DNA of 64,000 nt, taken from NCBI GenBank assembly GCA_963921935.1, contig OY998175.1, positions 154,192,809 to 154,256,808 on the forward strand, given 5' to 3'. This document shows, in pieces, positions 10,359 to 21,560 of this stretch (the stretch's first letter is position 1; every line of letters starts with the position of its first letter). A model generated the notes under the pieces. It was not told the origin of the DNA and made no database searches. It was given only the letters and a program-made list of their open reading frames with translations. Source of the DNA: Galeruca laticollis. Taxonomy: Eukaryota; Arthropoda; Insecta; Coleoptera; Chrysomelidae. A program made the translations under genes and the position numbers.

Positions 10359-12250
10359 AATATTTATTTGCAACAGTGTGGCGCATGTAATCAAAAATAC
10401 TTTGTTTCGTAGACCAGCTACATAACCGGGCAACAATGGCTGACGACGAAATGATTCTTGTCGCGGCGGCTTATATTGTTTTAAAAGAAGAAAAAAGGTT
10501 AAAGAAAAAAAAAGAGAAGATTGTGGATTCGACCTTACTTCAATAGGCGTGAAACTTTAGATAACTTGAATCTAGAAATAAGTCTTGATAATAAGTTATT
10601 TAAAAACTTTTCAATAATGTCAAAGAGTGACTATGAGTTTCTTTTAAACAAAATTGGACCAACAATAAAAAGAAATGATACAAACATGAGAAAATCAATA
10701 CCTGTAACCACAAGATTGGCGATAACTCTACGGTTTTTAGCGACTGGTGATTCATATAAAAGCTTGATGTATTTGTTCAGAGTGTCAAATTCGTCGACTT
10801 CTGTTATTGTTCCAGAAGTTTGTGCAGCCTTAATAGAAGGATTCAAAGAATACATGAAGGTAAGTCAACATCGATTTATTAAGATATAATAATAGTAAGT
10901 AAGCAGTAATAATAACATAGTAAGTGATAGTAAGAATTTAAACAAAGAATCACTCATCACATTGCTGGATAGTACCCGACACAAGTGTCTTATAAGCAGA
11001 ATTCGTAGTAAACTCAGTTTGACCTGGAGAGGCATAGTGTTCATGCTGACGACTGATAATGGGCTGGAAAGTATTTTGCGTTGCCTGGGACTGATTTGCG
11101 GTGGCAAAGTATTTAGTCTGAGGAACATAACATACAGAGTTTGAATGGGATATGTCTAAATATTGGCTTTGTGAAATGCTAGCTCCGCTCATGTTATCGT
11201 TGTTAGGATTCTGTAACGGTGTACTGGTAGACGAACATTGTTTTGTATACATTCCCATGTCACATTCAAACAGAATTTGCATTATTTTTAGTTCTGCCTG
11301 AGCACAGGTGTGAGATCATGTTTGTTTAACTTGTTTGCTATATGCTCTCCAAAACCACTATATCCATTTCTCCTTTTTTCACTAGCATTACGTTTAATCT
11401 GTTGAGCCCTTCCTAAAATTGGATCTGCAGTCTTAGTGCTCTTAGAGAGACGTGCTTTTGGAGGGGGATGTGAGGATAGCAGAGAGTCCGATGTTCCTGA
11501 ATCCACATATTCTTCTTGGTCAGCACTGTTGTCAGTGTCTGGGATTTCAGTCACCTGAAAATTCAAGAAATGGTAAATAATATAGAGAAAAAATTGTTTA
11601 ATTAAATTTCTTTATTAGATACAGAATTTAGATGAAATGACTTACTCAGTGCTGAAAACTAAGTTAGAAAATAATAATTAAAACGTTGCACCAGGTTGAT
11701 TTTGACTAAAAAAATTAGGTTACTGAATTGGCGTAAAGTTTAATTAATTTTTTTCAGATGCCTTCAAAAGTGACAGAGTGGAAACAAGTCGTTGGAATTT
11801 TCCTCACTGTTTGGGTGCGATGGATGGCAAGCATATTGCAAATACTTGTTCACCGAACAATGGTAGTCAATATTTTAATTATAAACAGCTTTTTAGCATA
11901 GTGCTATTTGCTGTAACAGACGCACGTTACAATTTTTTGTATGTATATGCTGAAGTTCAAGGAAGAATATCCGATGGGGGAGTTTTTAGGCCTACAGCTT
12001 TTGGGAAAGCACTTCTAAGCCAAAATCTTAACATACCGTCTCCAGAATGCCCTCCTGGTTGAGTAATGTTAACATCATACGTTTTCCTGGCAGATGATGC
12101 ATTTCCTTTAACCGAGAATATTTGTAAGCCCTATACTATAGATTTGAACATAGGATCTCCTAAACGTGTATGTAATTACCGGATATCCAGGGCACGCCGA
12201 ATTGTGGAAAACTCTTTTGGTATCTTTGCCTCAGTTTTCCGTATATTATA

Positions 12251-12500
12251 GGGTAGCCGGGGCTGGTTGACGCACTTTTTGTATTTTTATTTTTAGCTTA
12301 TACATTATTAAGTTTTGGTGTGCTTTTGGTACCAAATAGGAAAGTTTAATGTTTTATCTTTCATATTAGACAAGAAAAAAATTTTTTTAGCAACAGTTTA
12401 GGTATAAATTTTTTTGTTAAGATGGATGTCAGGTTGCGTCAACCAGCCCCGGGCCGGGGTTGGTTGACGCATACCATGGGATTGGTTGACGCAGACAAAA
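12251..12500. repeat. subterminal GGTTGACGCA repeats, left end of pogo element
   Basis: GGTTGACGCA or its complement appears at about 12265, 12436, 12470 and 12484, some followed by T or G. Such clustered copies next to the TIR are likely transposase binding sites; this is inferred from position and repetition only. Confidence 0.55.
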
Positions 12501-12640
12501 AAGTGAAGTAAAACATATGTTAGGTATAATCCCAACAAACATAAAAAAGGTAACTTCCAAGGAACAAAAGATGCATTAATTCTAAAAAAGGTAACTTAAT
12601 TAACAAATTTAATATTATAGCGTAAAAAAAATATAAGTCA

Positions 12641-14565
12641 TTATTCGCTTTCACAGTTTACACAAACAAAGAAGACGCCAGGTTCCACAGCACAAGCTTC
12701 ATGTGCCCACATTTCGCAACTAGTGCACCGGATCCATTTTTCGGATGAGGCACTATTTTTATAGCTATCTGTGCAATAAAGGCAAAAGCATTCCTCTTCA
12801 TCGGACTCATCATCGTCTTTGACTATTTTCCTTTTTTTTTGTTTTTTTCTCTTTTGCATCGGACTTCTTATTTGAGAAAATATTTCTTTCAACAAACTTT
12901 ACATTTTTCTCTTGTTCTTCAAGAGCATCTTTTATTGGCGTGTCAGTTAGATGCTGTCACACGCTTTCTTCTATTAGGTTTAGCGTCCTGCTTTTTTGGT
13001 CCGGCTTTTGGTAGCGGTTTCAATTGAAATGGACTTACAGTAGGAGGCGAGCTCTCATTTTTTTCTTGAATAGAACTGTTAGTTGAAATGTTGTTTCCTT
13101 TCCCAGGCAGTGGACTTTTTGCTAACAATATATCTTTGGAGTATCCTGGCTGGTTAAGATCATCAGGTTCCTGGGAACAACCCGGTCGTGGTTTTAAAAT
13201 CGAGTTTAGCTGAACTGGAACCACGTCCTTGTCAGCATTAGTTTCTGCGGGATCGGGACGGTCAGTTGCATATCCTGGTAAAAACTCTTGATCGTCAAAA
13301 ACGTCTCTATTGAAAGGGCTAATTCCAGACACCTTGAATCCCGCCATATTTTTCGGTGTTGCTGCCAGTGGCAGTGAGTCTCGAACTATTAGAGAAAAAT
13401 CGTATATTGACATCGTGCCTCCGGGATTGCTAGTGATCCAGGAGTCACTGGCTGAATTAACGTAATGTTTTAATGGTTTATAGACAGACCGATCGAGAGG
13501 CTGGAGCTTATGTGAGCAATGGGCTGGAAATGACAACGCCGTTACAACTTTACATTTTAGATAATCAAGGGCAGCTACAGACAAATGCGAATCATGATTG
13601 TCTAGCAAAGTAGTACCAGTCTCTCTTTAGAACAACCAACGTGCTTGACAAAATGCTTAGCAAACTCCAAAAAGTGCTCTTTTTTCATCCAACCTGGAGG
13701 ATTTGCGGTTCCAACTGCTCCAGGAGGGCCATTAGCGAGAAAATGTTCTCTGAAGTTAACCCTTTGTAAAACAAATAACGGCGGGACAGAATTTCCCGTT
13801 GCAGATACCGCCAAAGCCATAGTAACTAAGGTGCCGCGTTCCTGGGAGGTTACGCGTCCCACCTGCTTATATCCACGCCTGCCAACAATTCGGTTAGTCT
13901 TTCGCACGGTCGTAATCCCAGTTTCAGCCATGTTCCATATTTGTGCTGCTTCTAATTTTAGGCGGTTGAGGATCGTTTTTAAGTTGTCAAAGAACATTGA
14001 AACATTTTCTCTGTTGAAACTAGAAGCGCGAGCTAAGCTGGTTGCTTCTGAAGTTCTTACCGAAACAACACGCTGTCGTTTCATGTAGTATGTAAACCAA
14101 TCCTCACCAGCCATTTTTGTCACGTTCCTGGATTCAGGGTATTTAATGCGCAAAGCAGTGGCATAATCATACGCGAATTTTCTTACTCCTCTGACAGACA
14201 ATCCAAAATATATGTCGCTTGCCGTTTTAAGGTATTCCTCCTAATAATTTTCTTGTTGAGCTGTGAACACCTAAAAATTATAAAAGACGTAAGGCATTTT
14301 TTGAAGCTTCAATATTTTTAAAAATAATTTAAAATATAATATACCTGGCGATTCCTGTAATATCCAACTTTTGTCGTTATTGCGGCATCACCCTTAATTT
14401 CTTCCTTAGTAAATTTTTTGCAAAAACGTCTCAAAGTTGCCTCCGGGATCTCAAAGTCTTTTGTAGTTTCCCTAATGGATTTTTTGTTCATTTTAACCTA
14501 ACTGCCCTTAACATGATATCTGGTGGAGTGATACCCCTTTCTGATGTTCGTTTACGAGAACGCAT
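12641..14565 (-). pseudogene. pogo-family transposase with C-terminal PHD-like finger
   Basis: Start MRSRKRTSERG at 14565 (or MNKKSIRETTKDFEIPEATL at 14491), a psq-type HTH, with donor after NRQ near 14345. Exon 2 begins near 14272 (VFTAQQENY, stop TAG, EEYLKTASDIYFGL) and carries a CENP-B-type HTH, then the DDD core: NMAETGITTV, LDNHDSHLS and KLQPLDRSVYKPLK. The first catalytic residue, normally Asp in N-V-D-E-T-G, is Ala here (GCT). A frame break lies at about 13605 between LLC and LDNHD, and another near 12945. The C-terminus (12895-12641) has CFCLYC, CTSCEMWAHEAC and CVNC, a Cys4-His-Cys3 PHD-like zinc finger common on this transposase group. Inactive. Confidence 0.8.
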
Positions 14566-14599
14566 CTCGCTAAAATATAAAACAAAAATTAGAATATTT

Positions 14600-15000
14600 T
14601 ATTTTAAACTTGGGGTTGGTTGACGCATGCGTCAACCAGACCCTTGTTGTGTGCGTCAACCAGCCCCTGACCACGTTTTTGTATGTGTGATGCAACTGCA
14701 CCTATACTATTTTATTCTTAGAAAATATATTTAACAGTTCTTGTTTGGGACGGTTGAAGCTTTATGTAGCACCAAAACGATCTCAATTATCTTTAAAAAT
14801 AAAGTTTCTAGAACAAAAACTGTAAAAAAGTAAAAAATTACTCACCATTGCCAAAAAACAACAAACCGCACTGTACACAACACCACTGATGCAATCAAAC
14901 TGAAACGAACGTTCGAGAGTGGTTTTTAATGGCGGCTTTAAGACAAACCGGTCGGCGACGTTGCCAAGTGTACTGTGCGCCAACCAGCCCCGGGCTCCCC
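14600..15000. repeat. subterminal GGTTGACGCA repeats, right end of pogo element
   Basis: GGTTGACGCATGCGTCAACC, a perfect 20-bp palindrome, lies at about 14617-14636, with a further TGCGTCAACC near 14652 and the TIR copy at about 14976. Together with the left cluster this gives about eight sites. Confidence 0.55.
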
Positions 15001-15898
15001 TACACAACTATTAATGTTGACTTAAGACATGTACAAAATATAGTTCTAGCTTGCGCATATTTGCATAATTTTCTACGACGAAACACAACAGCATAAGCTC
15101 TGTATTCACCACCTGGGTCATTTGATCCTGAAGACATCGACTTTCGAACAGTATCACCAGGTTCGTTTAGATTGAATGAACAACATTTAGCAGATTTAAG
15201 AAAACTGGGGAGAAATGCAACCACAATAGCAAAAGTAATGAGAGACGAGTTTATGAATTATTTTATGACAGAGCAGGTCGAGTGGCGTGGCAAAATAAAT
15301 ATTTAGCACAAAGAACTTGATATCACTGTACTATATAAAAATATCCACCGGACAAAAAATACATCAGCTCTGTTACATCCTATTTGTGTAGTACGTTTCG
15401 TTACAATATGTCTGTTTATGTTTTCAATAATTACTTTTATGAAAAGTCCATTTTAGAACAAAACATGAGTCAAGTTATCTTTTTATTTAAAAAGGAGCGA
15501 AATATTTTTTGCTCCGAGGGTACCTACGTTATCAGTCATTAATATAGTATTACAGATACTTAACTGTGTTGCATTTTCACTGTCCAATCCGGTATTCGGG
15601 GTATCTTGAGTAAGAATAAAGGATATCGCGTCGAAAGCAAACCATTTCACTACTTTACCGCCGGCACTCCCTTTTTTAATCTTTTTTTCTCCTCATTCTT
15701 TGCGTAGGTTCTCAAGCTTCTGAATTTTTTGTAAGCCTCATCACTGGTTATACCAAATTTTTTGGAAATAGCTGCCCATTCATCTTTTTTAGCATTTATA
15801 TATTTATATAATCCGGTTTCCACATTCCACAACTCAGGGTGTAAATGTACCTCATCAATAAAATCAATAATCTTTTCATTAGACCACGTATTAGTCAT

Positions 15899-16613
15899 TT
15901 CATTCTACATAAACAAGCCCAAACCAAAGTAATATTGCAGAGTATTTTCGTTCGCCAAGCGATCGTCCGGCAACTTCGCTGCAACACATAAATACCACAG
16001 CACACCCCCTAGCAGGTTAACTCCTGTACTGAATAACGAAACCAATTTAGTAGTACTGGGCCCGTCCGCCGCATGCGCTACTGAAAATGGCGGGACATTT
16101 AAATAATGAAAAAGAGAGGGAAAGTTCAATAAGTAGAATTTTACACTGCCGTGAATATTAATATAACTGATATTAGACAAATCCCGATGTAAGTCACCCA
16201 TAAGCAGTTTATATTTTAATGTTGGTTTCAACCACAGAGTAAAACAGTTTTTTACTGTGGTCTCAACCCTAAAATACATTACTTAGGGGTAAACATAAGG
16301 ATTTCTCTAATAATATCATTATGGTTTGTAAGGTAAAATAAAATATATTTACATTACAAGTTCATATTATACAAGGGAAAAAGTACTAAATTTTAGTTTG
16401 AGGTTGCTAAAATCTAGTATTTTTCCCATGTATAATACACAATTTTTTCTATGACGGGAAAAACGACGATTTAATATTGAAAAATGATTTATCACAATAT
16501 ACTAATTGTATAATTGTTCAGTGTCTGTAACTTTAAAGGGTCTCTGCAAGTCATATTTCCATGGACATCCGTATATATTTGAAATTTCTACCTGCCGCTA
16601 TTTTATCCATAGA
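15899..16613. other. promoter flank of the MADF gene; no gene seen
   Basis: The sequence upstream of the minus-strand MADF start. A long minus-strand frame at 16279-15905 has no family resemblance and I leave it out. The Harbinger element's right terminus should lie here or beyond but I could not define it. Confidence 0.3.
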
Positions 16614-17649
16614 TTATTTTGTTTTGACCCTATTATGCGCTTGTGGCGAAACATTTCTAGCTTTTTGGGTTCTAATTAGCCCAAAAAAGTTGTCCAATGC
16701 ATCCTGGTTGAAAGGCCTAGTTAGGATATAATCAAAGGATTCCTTCCTTAGCAGTCTAGTGCTTAATCTAAAATACAAAATAATTATGTTAATAATAATT
16801 CTATCAAACTTGTCACAAAGCAGTGTAACTTAGTCACAGAATTCGGGCACAATTTAATAACAACAGTAAAGAAAATTAATTTTTTCAATTGAAACATTAT
16901 TGTGAGAGATTTTACTAACAAATTTGGTGTACCTAAGTCATTTTCTGGGATAATAATTTGTCATAAATATCCAATGTTAGTTTTGACTTTTTTTAATATT
17001 TATTTACTTATTTATATATTCTTTTTTATAACTCAAAATAAATACGCATATTCAAATAATTAAACATGTCTACAATTTCCAATGTAAATCTTTGGACAAA
17101 GCACAGTTTCACAACTTTTGTTCCATTTCACTTTCAATTGTTCGTCTTATTGAATCCAGAATATGAAATTTGTAACAAGTGAATAAAACCTAATCAAAGC
17201 TTCCCCTTCTTGATGCATATACTGGTACTTAAATATCAACTTACTTGTCATTTTTTTCTCTAATTCCACTGATGTAGAGGAAGTTTCTATCGCCATAACA
17301 TCCGCTGTAGAATATACCGCCTGACCATCCACATCTGTAATACCTACAATAATTTATTAAAAAAAGTCGCTTCTATAATAAACCGTACTGCCTACCGGCT
17401 AAGAATAGAGTTGGGTATGCAGTTTTTATCAACTCTCTTTGAAATCCTGGGTTTTTAAACTCTTGCAAAATGGCGATGGCAGATCCTGTAATTGTCACTG
17501 AGTTGGACTAGTGTTTTGTCCATTAATGCAGAATTATTTATATTTGACAACCAAACACTTGCCAGTTCAGGGTCTTGTGTAAACCGATGTCCTTTACTTG
17601 ACATGTCAGAACAGCCAGGAACACAACATGCTCTTTTGCGACTTGCCAT
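16614..17649 (-). pseudogene. P-element/THAP9-like transposase relic
   Basis: ATG at 17649 opens a THAP zinc finger: ACCVPGCSDMSSKGHRF with CxxxC, DPELASVW, then CHRHF (C-x2-H). A one-base slip follows, then FKNPGFQRELIKTAYPTL to a donor at 17396. Exon 2 (17334-17245) reads VDGQAVYSTADVMAIETSST and ends at donor GTAAGT. A last exon (16767-16614, acceptor TTTTAG) reads LLRKESFDYILTRPFNQDAL then NFFGLIRTQKARN and stops at TAA. NQD-x-L-x-NFFG is the C-terminal motif of P-element/THAP9 transposases. The RNase H-like catalytic middle is absent between 17244 and 16768, so this is an internally deleted, inactive copy. Confidence 0.65.
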
Positions 17650-18548
17650 GATAACTGTAAATTGAAAAGCAAAGCAATGGCAATGGTTTATCTCACACAA
17701 CAGTTCTAGTTGACAAATCATGTACATATATTTCACTATGGTTGAGTGTGCTAAACAAAATTGGTCAGCCAAAATAGTATTCACATTATTCAGTTAATGT
17801 AGGGTATGTTTTCTTTAATACAACAAACCAATTCAACTTAAACAGTGCATAGATCAGGATAAACGTAACTCAACCATATATAAATATAACGTTTCATCTT
17901 ATAAAACCGTTTATATTTATTATATGAAAATAATAACAATAAAAATCTCGATGTGTTTTTTCTATGAGTATTGTGAATGCAAGTTATTGAAAATTGAACT
18001 AGTAAGATTTAATACTGCAATATTTACTTTGTTCAGTTACAAGTTACATAAAAAATTCCACTTACTACTACTGTTTCATCAATTTTATTATTCAAAACAC
18101 TATCCATACTTAATAAAACAAATTGAAAAATACTTACATGGTCACAATTGTTAGAAAAAAGCACACTTAATACTAATCAAAAGTTCGATAAACTATAGGT
18201 TAATGATAATAACTAAAACACTAACATTATAATAACATACAAAAGACAGAAAAGCGGGAAAACACAAATTTAAATAACACACAACCGAATCCAACGTACA
18301 GATTAATTAAATGGGCCAAAATGGCCGAAGGCGTTGTTTATGAAAAATAGATAATGAAGTTGACGTTTCCTCCGGCCCTTCTCTGATTGGACATAATTTT
18401 GATGACACACTACAAATGCGGCCTCAAGCGGACGGGCCCCTTACTAAAACTTCGTTCCACTTGGCTCATAAGAGTGAAACTGCTATGGGGGGTGCGCTAT
18501 GATAAATACATGCGGCAATACCAAACATATGAAGCTATATGGCCGGGC
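17650..18548. other. no gene recognised
   Basis: AT-rich upstream flank of the P-like relic. Nothing coding is supported. Confidence 0.3.
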
Positions 18549-18655
18549 CATACTAAAAATATTACGCAATATTGCATAGTCTGGCTGTTATTGCTGGCAA
18601 TGTTGCCGGCCACTCTGTTGCAGCCATATATTGCAATAAAAATATTACCCGTTTA
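18549..18655. repeat. palindromic MITE-like element
   Basis: CTAAAAATATTACGCAATATTGC at the left is mirrored by ATATTGCAATAAAAATATTA at the right; the centre carries GGCAATGTTGCCGGCC. Related to 10257-10358. Confidence 0.45.
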
Positions 18656-19430
18656 AAAGCACCTTAAGAATAAATCCAATCTACTACGTTTTTGTCCAAG
18701 GTAAGTGAGTGATGAAACCATTTTAGGTATGAGAAATATTACACTAAACTAGAAATATTAGAAATCGCCAAAAAAATTTCTCTTTTCATCATATAAAGAA
18801 AACAATAATTTAGACGTTTAATGATTAGCAGATATTATGGCCTCCCTCAAATACAAGGTGTTAATTTTCTGTATTTGACGGGTTCGATTCCTGGCTGTGG
18901 CTTTTAAATAATCTTTGAATGCAGTTTTTTATGTGGCCTAAAAGAGTAATTTGATTACAATAAGAAATAGGATTCATAAGGAAAGAAGTATTTTGAGTTG
19001 ATCAATCTCTTACAAAATGTATAGAATTTTTTTCCAATATTTGGGGAAGGTCTCTTGGGCACGCTTTCTTGTAACTATAACGGTATCATATCCTTACTGA
19101 CTCGTCTCAATAATTGACCCTGTATTTGATCGGTTAAATGTATGAAACTGCGGATTCATGTTCGTCATGTTAAAGTAAATTAAACATATTAAATGTACTC
19201 AGTATAGTGTGTATTTAACGACCCTTTTTGGTCACACCTTTATATTTTTGTAGCTTAATAAGAGAATCATTAGCAGTGCCTATAGAATGCTTTAATTTTT
19301 AGGCAACCTGTAAGCCTACAGAAAAACTCAAATTATACAGCCAGCTTCAAATACTAATTAACAGGAAGAAGGCGACATCAAACCCGGAGTGGAATCACAA
19401 CAGCAATGCGAAAACAAAAAAAATACAGAT
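18656..19430. other. no gene recognised
   Basis: Contains GGGTTCGATTCCTGGCTGT at about 18877-18895, which looks like the B-box and T-arm of a tRNA-derived sequence, but no convincing A-box or cloverleaf partner. Confidence 0.3.
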
Positions 19431-19439
19431 AAAATTGCT

Positions 19440-21080
19440 CTACTTTAAAAAAACCTGAATGCTTTGTATTCTGCCAAAGGTACTATGCCAAGCCGTGTTG
19501 TAGTTAATAAACAGATCATTAAAAATAGCGAAACAGTCTTTGAACAGGTAGATTCAAAATGCAGTTGCCCAAAAGAAACACAGAGATGGTGTGAAAAGAA
19601 AGTTAGAAGATATTTGTCATGAAAATCCAGAAATAAAAAAGTTTACCTTAGAGATTCAGCGGGACGTCCTAGCCTAACAAACAAAAAACGATCAGTCATT
19701 ACTATTGAAAACAATTGCGGATATTGCTTTATTTGGGAGTGCAGCAGATGATAGAAGACGAACGGAATCTATTCGCACTGTAAAAACTCAAGGTAAACTC
19801 ACACAAGAATTACGTAAAATAGGATTTGACATCAGTAGAAGTGACCATATCTTCGTTTGATTCCCAGAAAATCTAATTCTGCAGAGAGACGAAGATATGT
19901 ATCGACAGTCCCTGTTAAGCTTACTCGGACTCAGATTGATCACAACAAAAGCCACTTAGATAGCAGTTTCGCTGAAACATAAATCATCATAATAGTTTAT
20001 GCTCGTATCAAAATCACTTCCAGTATGCTAGGACAACCGCAAGCCATTGGATATTCTGGACCAACATACATCGCTATCCGAAGTGGAAAGCATAGTTCAT
20101 CTACTACTAATAATCATGCTCAGAGCTTGAAGAGTTTCAAGCATTAGCTAAAACTGATCATGGATTCGTGAAACCAGTGGTAATAATAACGAATAATGGA
20201 GGGCCAGATAAAAATCCGCGCTGTCAAAAAGTTATAGGGTTTGTTATACAACACTTTAAGCGATATGACCTCGATGCATTGTTTTTAGCTACTATTGCTC
20301 TTGGCAGTGCGTATACCGGATTAGAGCGCAGAATGGCTCCTCTTAGTCGGGAACTGGCTGGTTTCATATTGGCTCATGATCATTTTGTGTCTCATTTGAA
20401 TGAACGCGGCGTTACAATTAATGAACGTTTAGAAAATCCAATTTCGAGTTTGCAGGAAATGTGTTAGCGGAAGTATGAAGTTCAATGGAAATTGATGGAT
20501 ATCATGTTACTGCAAAATATGTTGGACCGGGGGAACAAGATCTTCCTGATTTTCCAGACATTAAATGGTATTCATAACATATACGTGAAAGCCAATACTT
20601 GCTTCAAATTGTAAAATGTACAAACATAGAATGCTGTCGTCCAAGAAGTAGCCTATTTAGATTACTAAGCAACAGAATTCTTCCACCACCGGTAAAAGTA
20701 AAACAAGCAGTTGATGACTTGGTTTTGGACGATGGAGTGCAATTTCTCAATCTTCCTGTCAATTTAGCTCTACGCTAAAATTATTCACTCAAAGATTTCC
20801 TGCCAATGCCCTACGATTATTTTTGTCCGACGGTAAAATCGAAGTCGAACATGCAAAACGTGTGGTCTTTATCACGCTTTCGCCAAGTCACTAAATCGTA
20901 ACATCGAGAAGATCCATTAAAAAGTAAACACGCACACTGATATGAAAGTTAGGTCTATGAGTCGCAGCTCGTCGTGCTAAGGAACTGATGTGAATTATTC
21001 ATAATTTAGAGCACCACCGTATTGAATGGCTCGATGAGAACGACGTAAACAATCCAGAATCGGATGAAAGTGACCAGACT
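19440..21080 (+). pseudogene. relic of an unnamed insect repeat-protein gene
   Basis: Several frames line up as one protein: LLKTIADIALFGSAADDRRR and ELRKIGFDISRSDH (19695-19860); YSGPTYIAIRSGKHSSST (20050-20105); VVIITNNGGPDKNPR, DLDALFLATIALGS, LERRMAPLSRELAGFILAHD and HFVSHLNERGVT (20168-20467); ECCRPRSSLFRLLSNRILPP (20630-20690); PYDYFCPTV (20810); and IEWLDENDVNNPESDE (21030-21075). I recognise this motif series as belonging to a dispersed, unnamed protein family of arthropod genomes, probably transposon-derived, but cannot assign a reaction. Stops and frameshifts are frequent. Ends are not defined. Confidence 0.45.
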
Positions 21081-21335
21081 AGTGCCGTACTTACGGGGGG
21101 ATATAGGGGATATATCCTCCCATCGACTAAGCTAAACTTATAGATATCGACCGACTCTATTGGGATCAGTGCAAAAAATATATTCTTACCATTTCTATTT
21201 TATATTATATGATCTTAAAAAGACACGAATTTACATTTTGTGCCATGTCTATGAAAACTCCAGAACCTTTTATTATGTTTTAATTTCCTCAACGATTCCG
21301 CGTCATGGGTCGTTGTGTGGGACTAGCATAACTAC

Positions 21336-21560
21336 GTGCCCAGACGCATCTTCATATTCAACGTAGCGTATCGCAGTTCGGTTTTAACGAACACCAGAAA
21401 GGACCTTAAAACGTATAAAAACTTATTTAAGAAATACTACTGCCCAAATAGGCTTAATGTGCTAGTGATGCTGTTAGTTCATAGAGAAGAAGTTATATCA
21501 ACCGAAGAAATAATTGATGACCTTGCTCCCAAGCTAACGCGCTTATATTTTCCAATGTAA
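21336..21560 (+). pseudogene. hAT transposase C-terminal fragment
   Basis: The frame reads DLKTYKNLFKKYYCPNRLNV, LVMLLVHREEVISTEEIIDD. This matches the hAT dimerisation end (L-K-T-Y-x-R-x-x-M, R-L-x-x-L-A-L-L-x-I-H, E-x-V-I-D). Only this terminal piece is present. Confidence 0.5.

Larger units (their letters stand above)
12251..15000 (-). mobile_element. pogo-type DNA transposon, complete with TIRs and TA duplication
   Basis: The left end GGGTAGCCGGGGCTGGTTGA and the right end (reverse complement GGGGAGCCCGGGGCTGGTTG) form TIRs of about 25 bp. TA lies on both sides (12249-12250, 15001-15002). Excision leaving one TA restores the Harbinger frame exactly. Length 2750 bp. The decamer GGTTGACGCA recurs inside both ends. 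It encodes one minus-strand transposase. Confidence 0.9.
10436..15306 (+). pseudogene. PIF/Harbinger transposase, split by a pogo element
   Basis: Exon 1 (10436-10859) starts MADDEMILVAAAYIVLKEEK, slips frame in an A-run, and continues WIRPYFNRRETLDNL to EYMK with donor GTAAGT at 10860. Exon 2 (11758 on, acceptor TTTTTTTCAG) gives RWNFPHCLGAMDGKHI (first Asp), VFLADDAFPL (second Asp) and RARRIVENSFGIFASVFRIL (Glu). A TGA at 12060-12062 breaks it. At 12249-12250 the frame meets a TA where the pogo element 12251-15000 is inserted; beyond 15001 the same frame resumes (NVDLRHVQNIVLACAYLHNF) and runs to TAG 15304-15306, with a TAA near 15089. The enzyme cuts and pastes DNA, usually with a MADF/Myb partner, encoded here on the opposite strand. 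Inactive through frameshifts, stops and the insertion. Confidence 0.8.
10950..15898 (-). pseudogene. MADF-domain protein of the Harbinger unit
   Basis: Exon 1 (15898-15528) encodes a MADF domain: NTWSNEKIIDFIDEVHLHPE, LWNVETGLYKY, DEWAAISKKFG and RSLRTYAKNEEKKRLKKG. A frame slip near 15655 precedes VKWFAFDAISFILTQDTPN; the donor GTAGGT follows MTDN at 15528. Exon 2 begins at 11554 after TTTTCAG and reads VTEIPDTDNSADQEEY, GYSGFGEHIANKL, then after a slip near 11288 ECDMGMYTKQ to the stop at 10950. MADF proteins bind DNA; in Harbinger elements the second protein helps the transposase reach the ends. Exon 2 lies antisense inside the transposase intron, and the transposase exon 2 plus the pogo element lie inside this gene's intron. 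Frameshifts make it inactive. Confidence 0.65.

Noticed and set aside
13645..14088. 147-residue plus-strand ORF
   Set aside because: Shadow of the pogo transposase on the opposite strand.
15905..16279. 124-residue minus-strand ORF upstream of the MADF gene
   Set aside because: No domain, poor composition, and overlaps the expected promoter or terminus region.
18870..18905. tRNA-like B-box GGGTTCGATTCC
   Set aside because: No A-box at the right distance and no acceptor or anticodon stems; at most a worn SINE trace.
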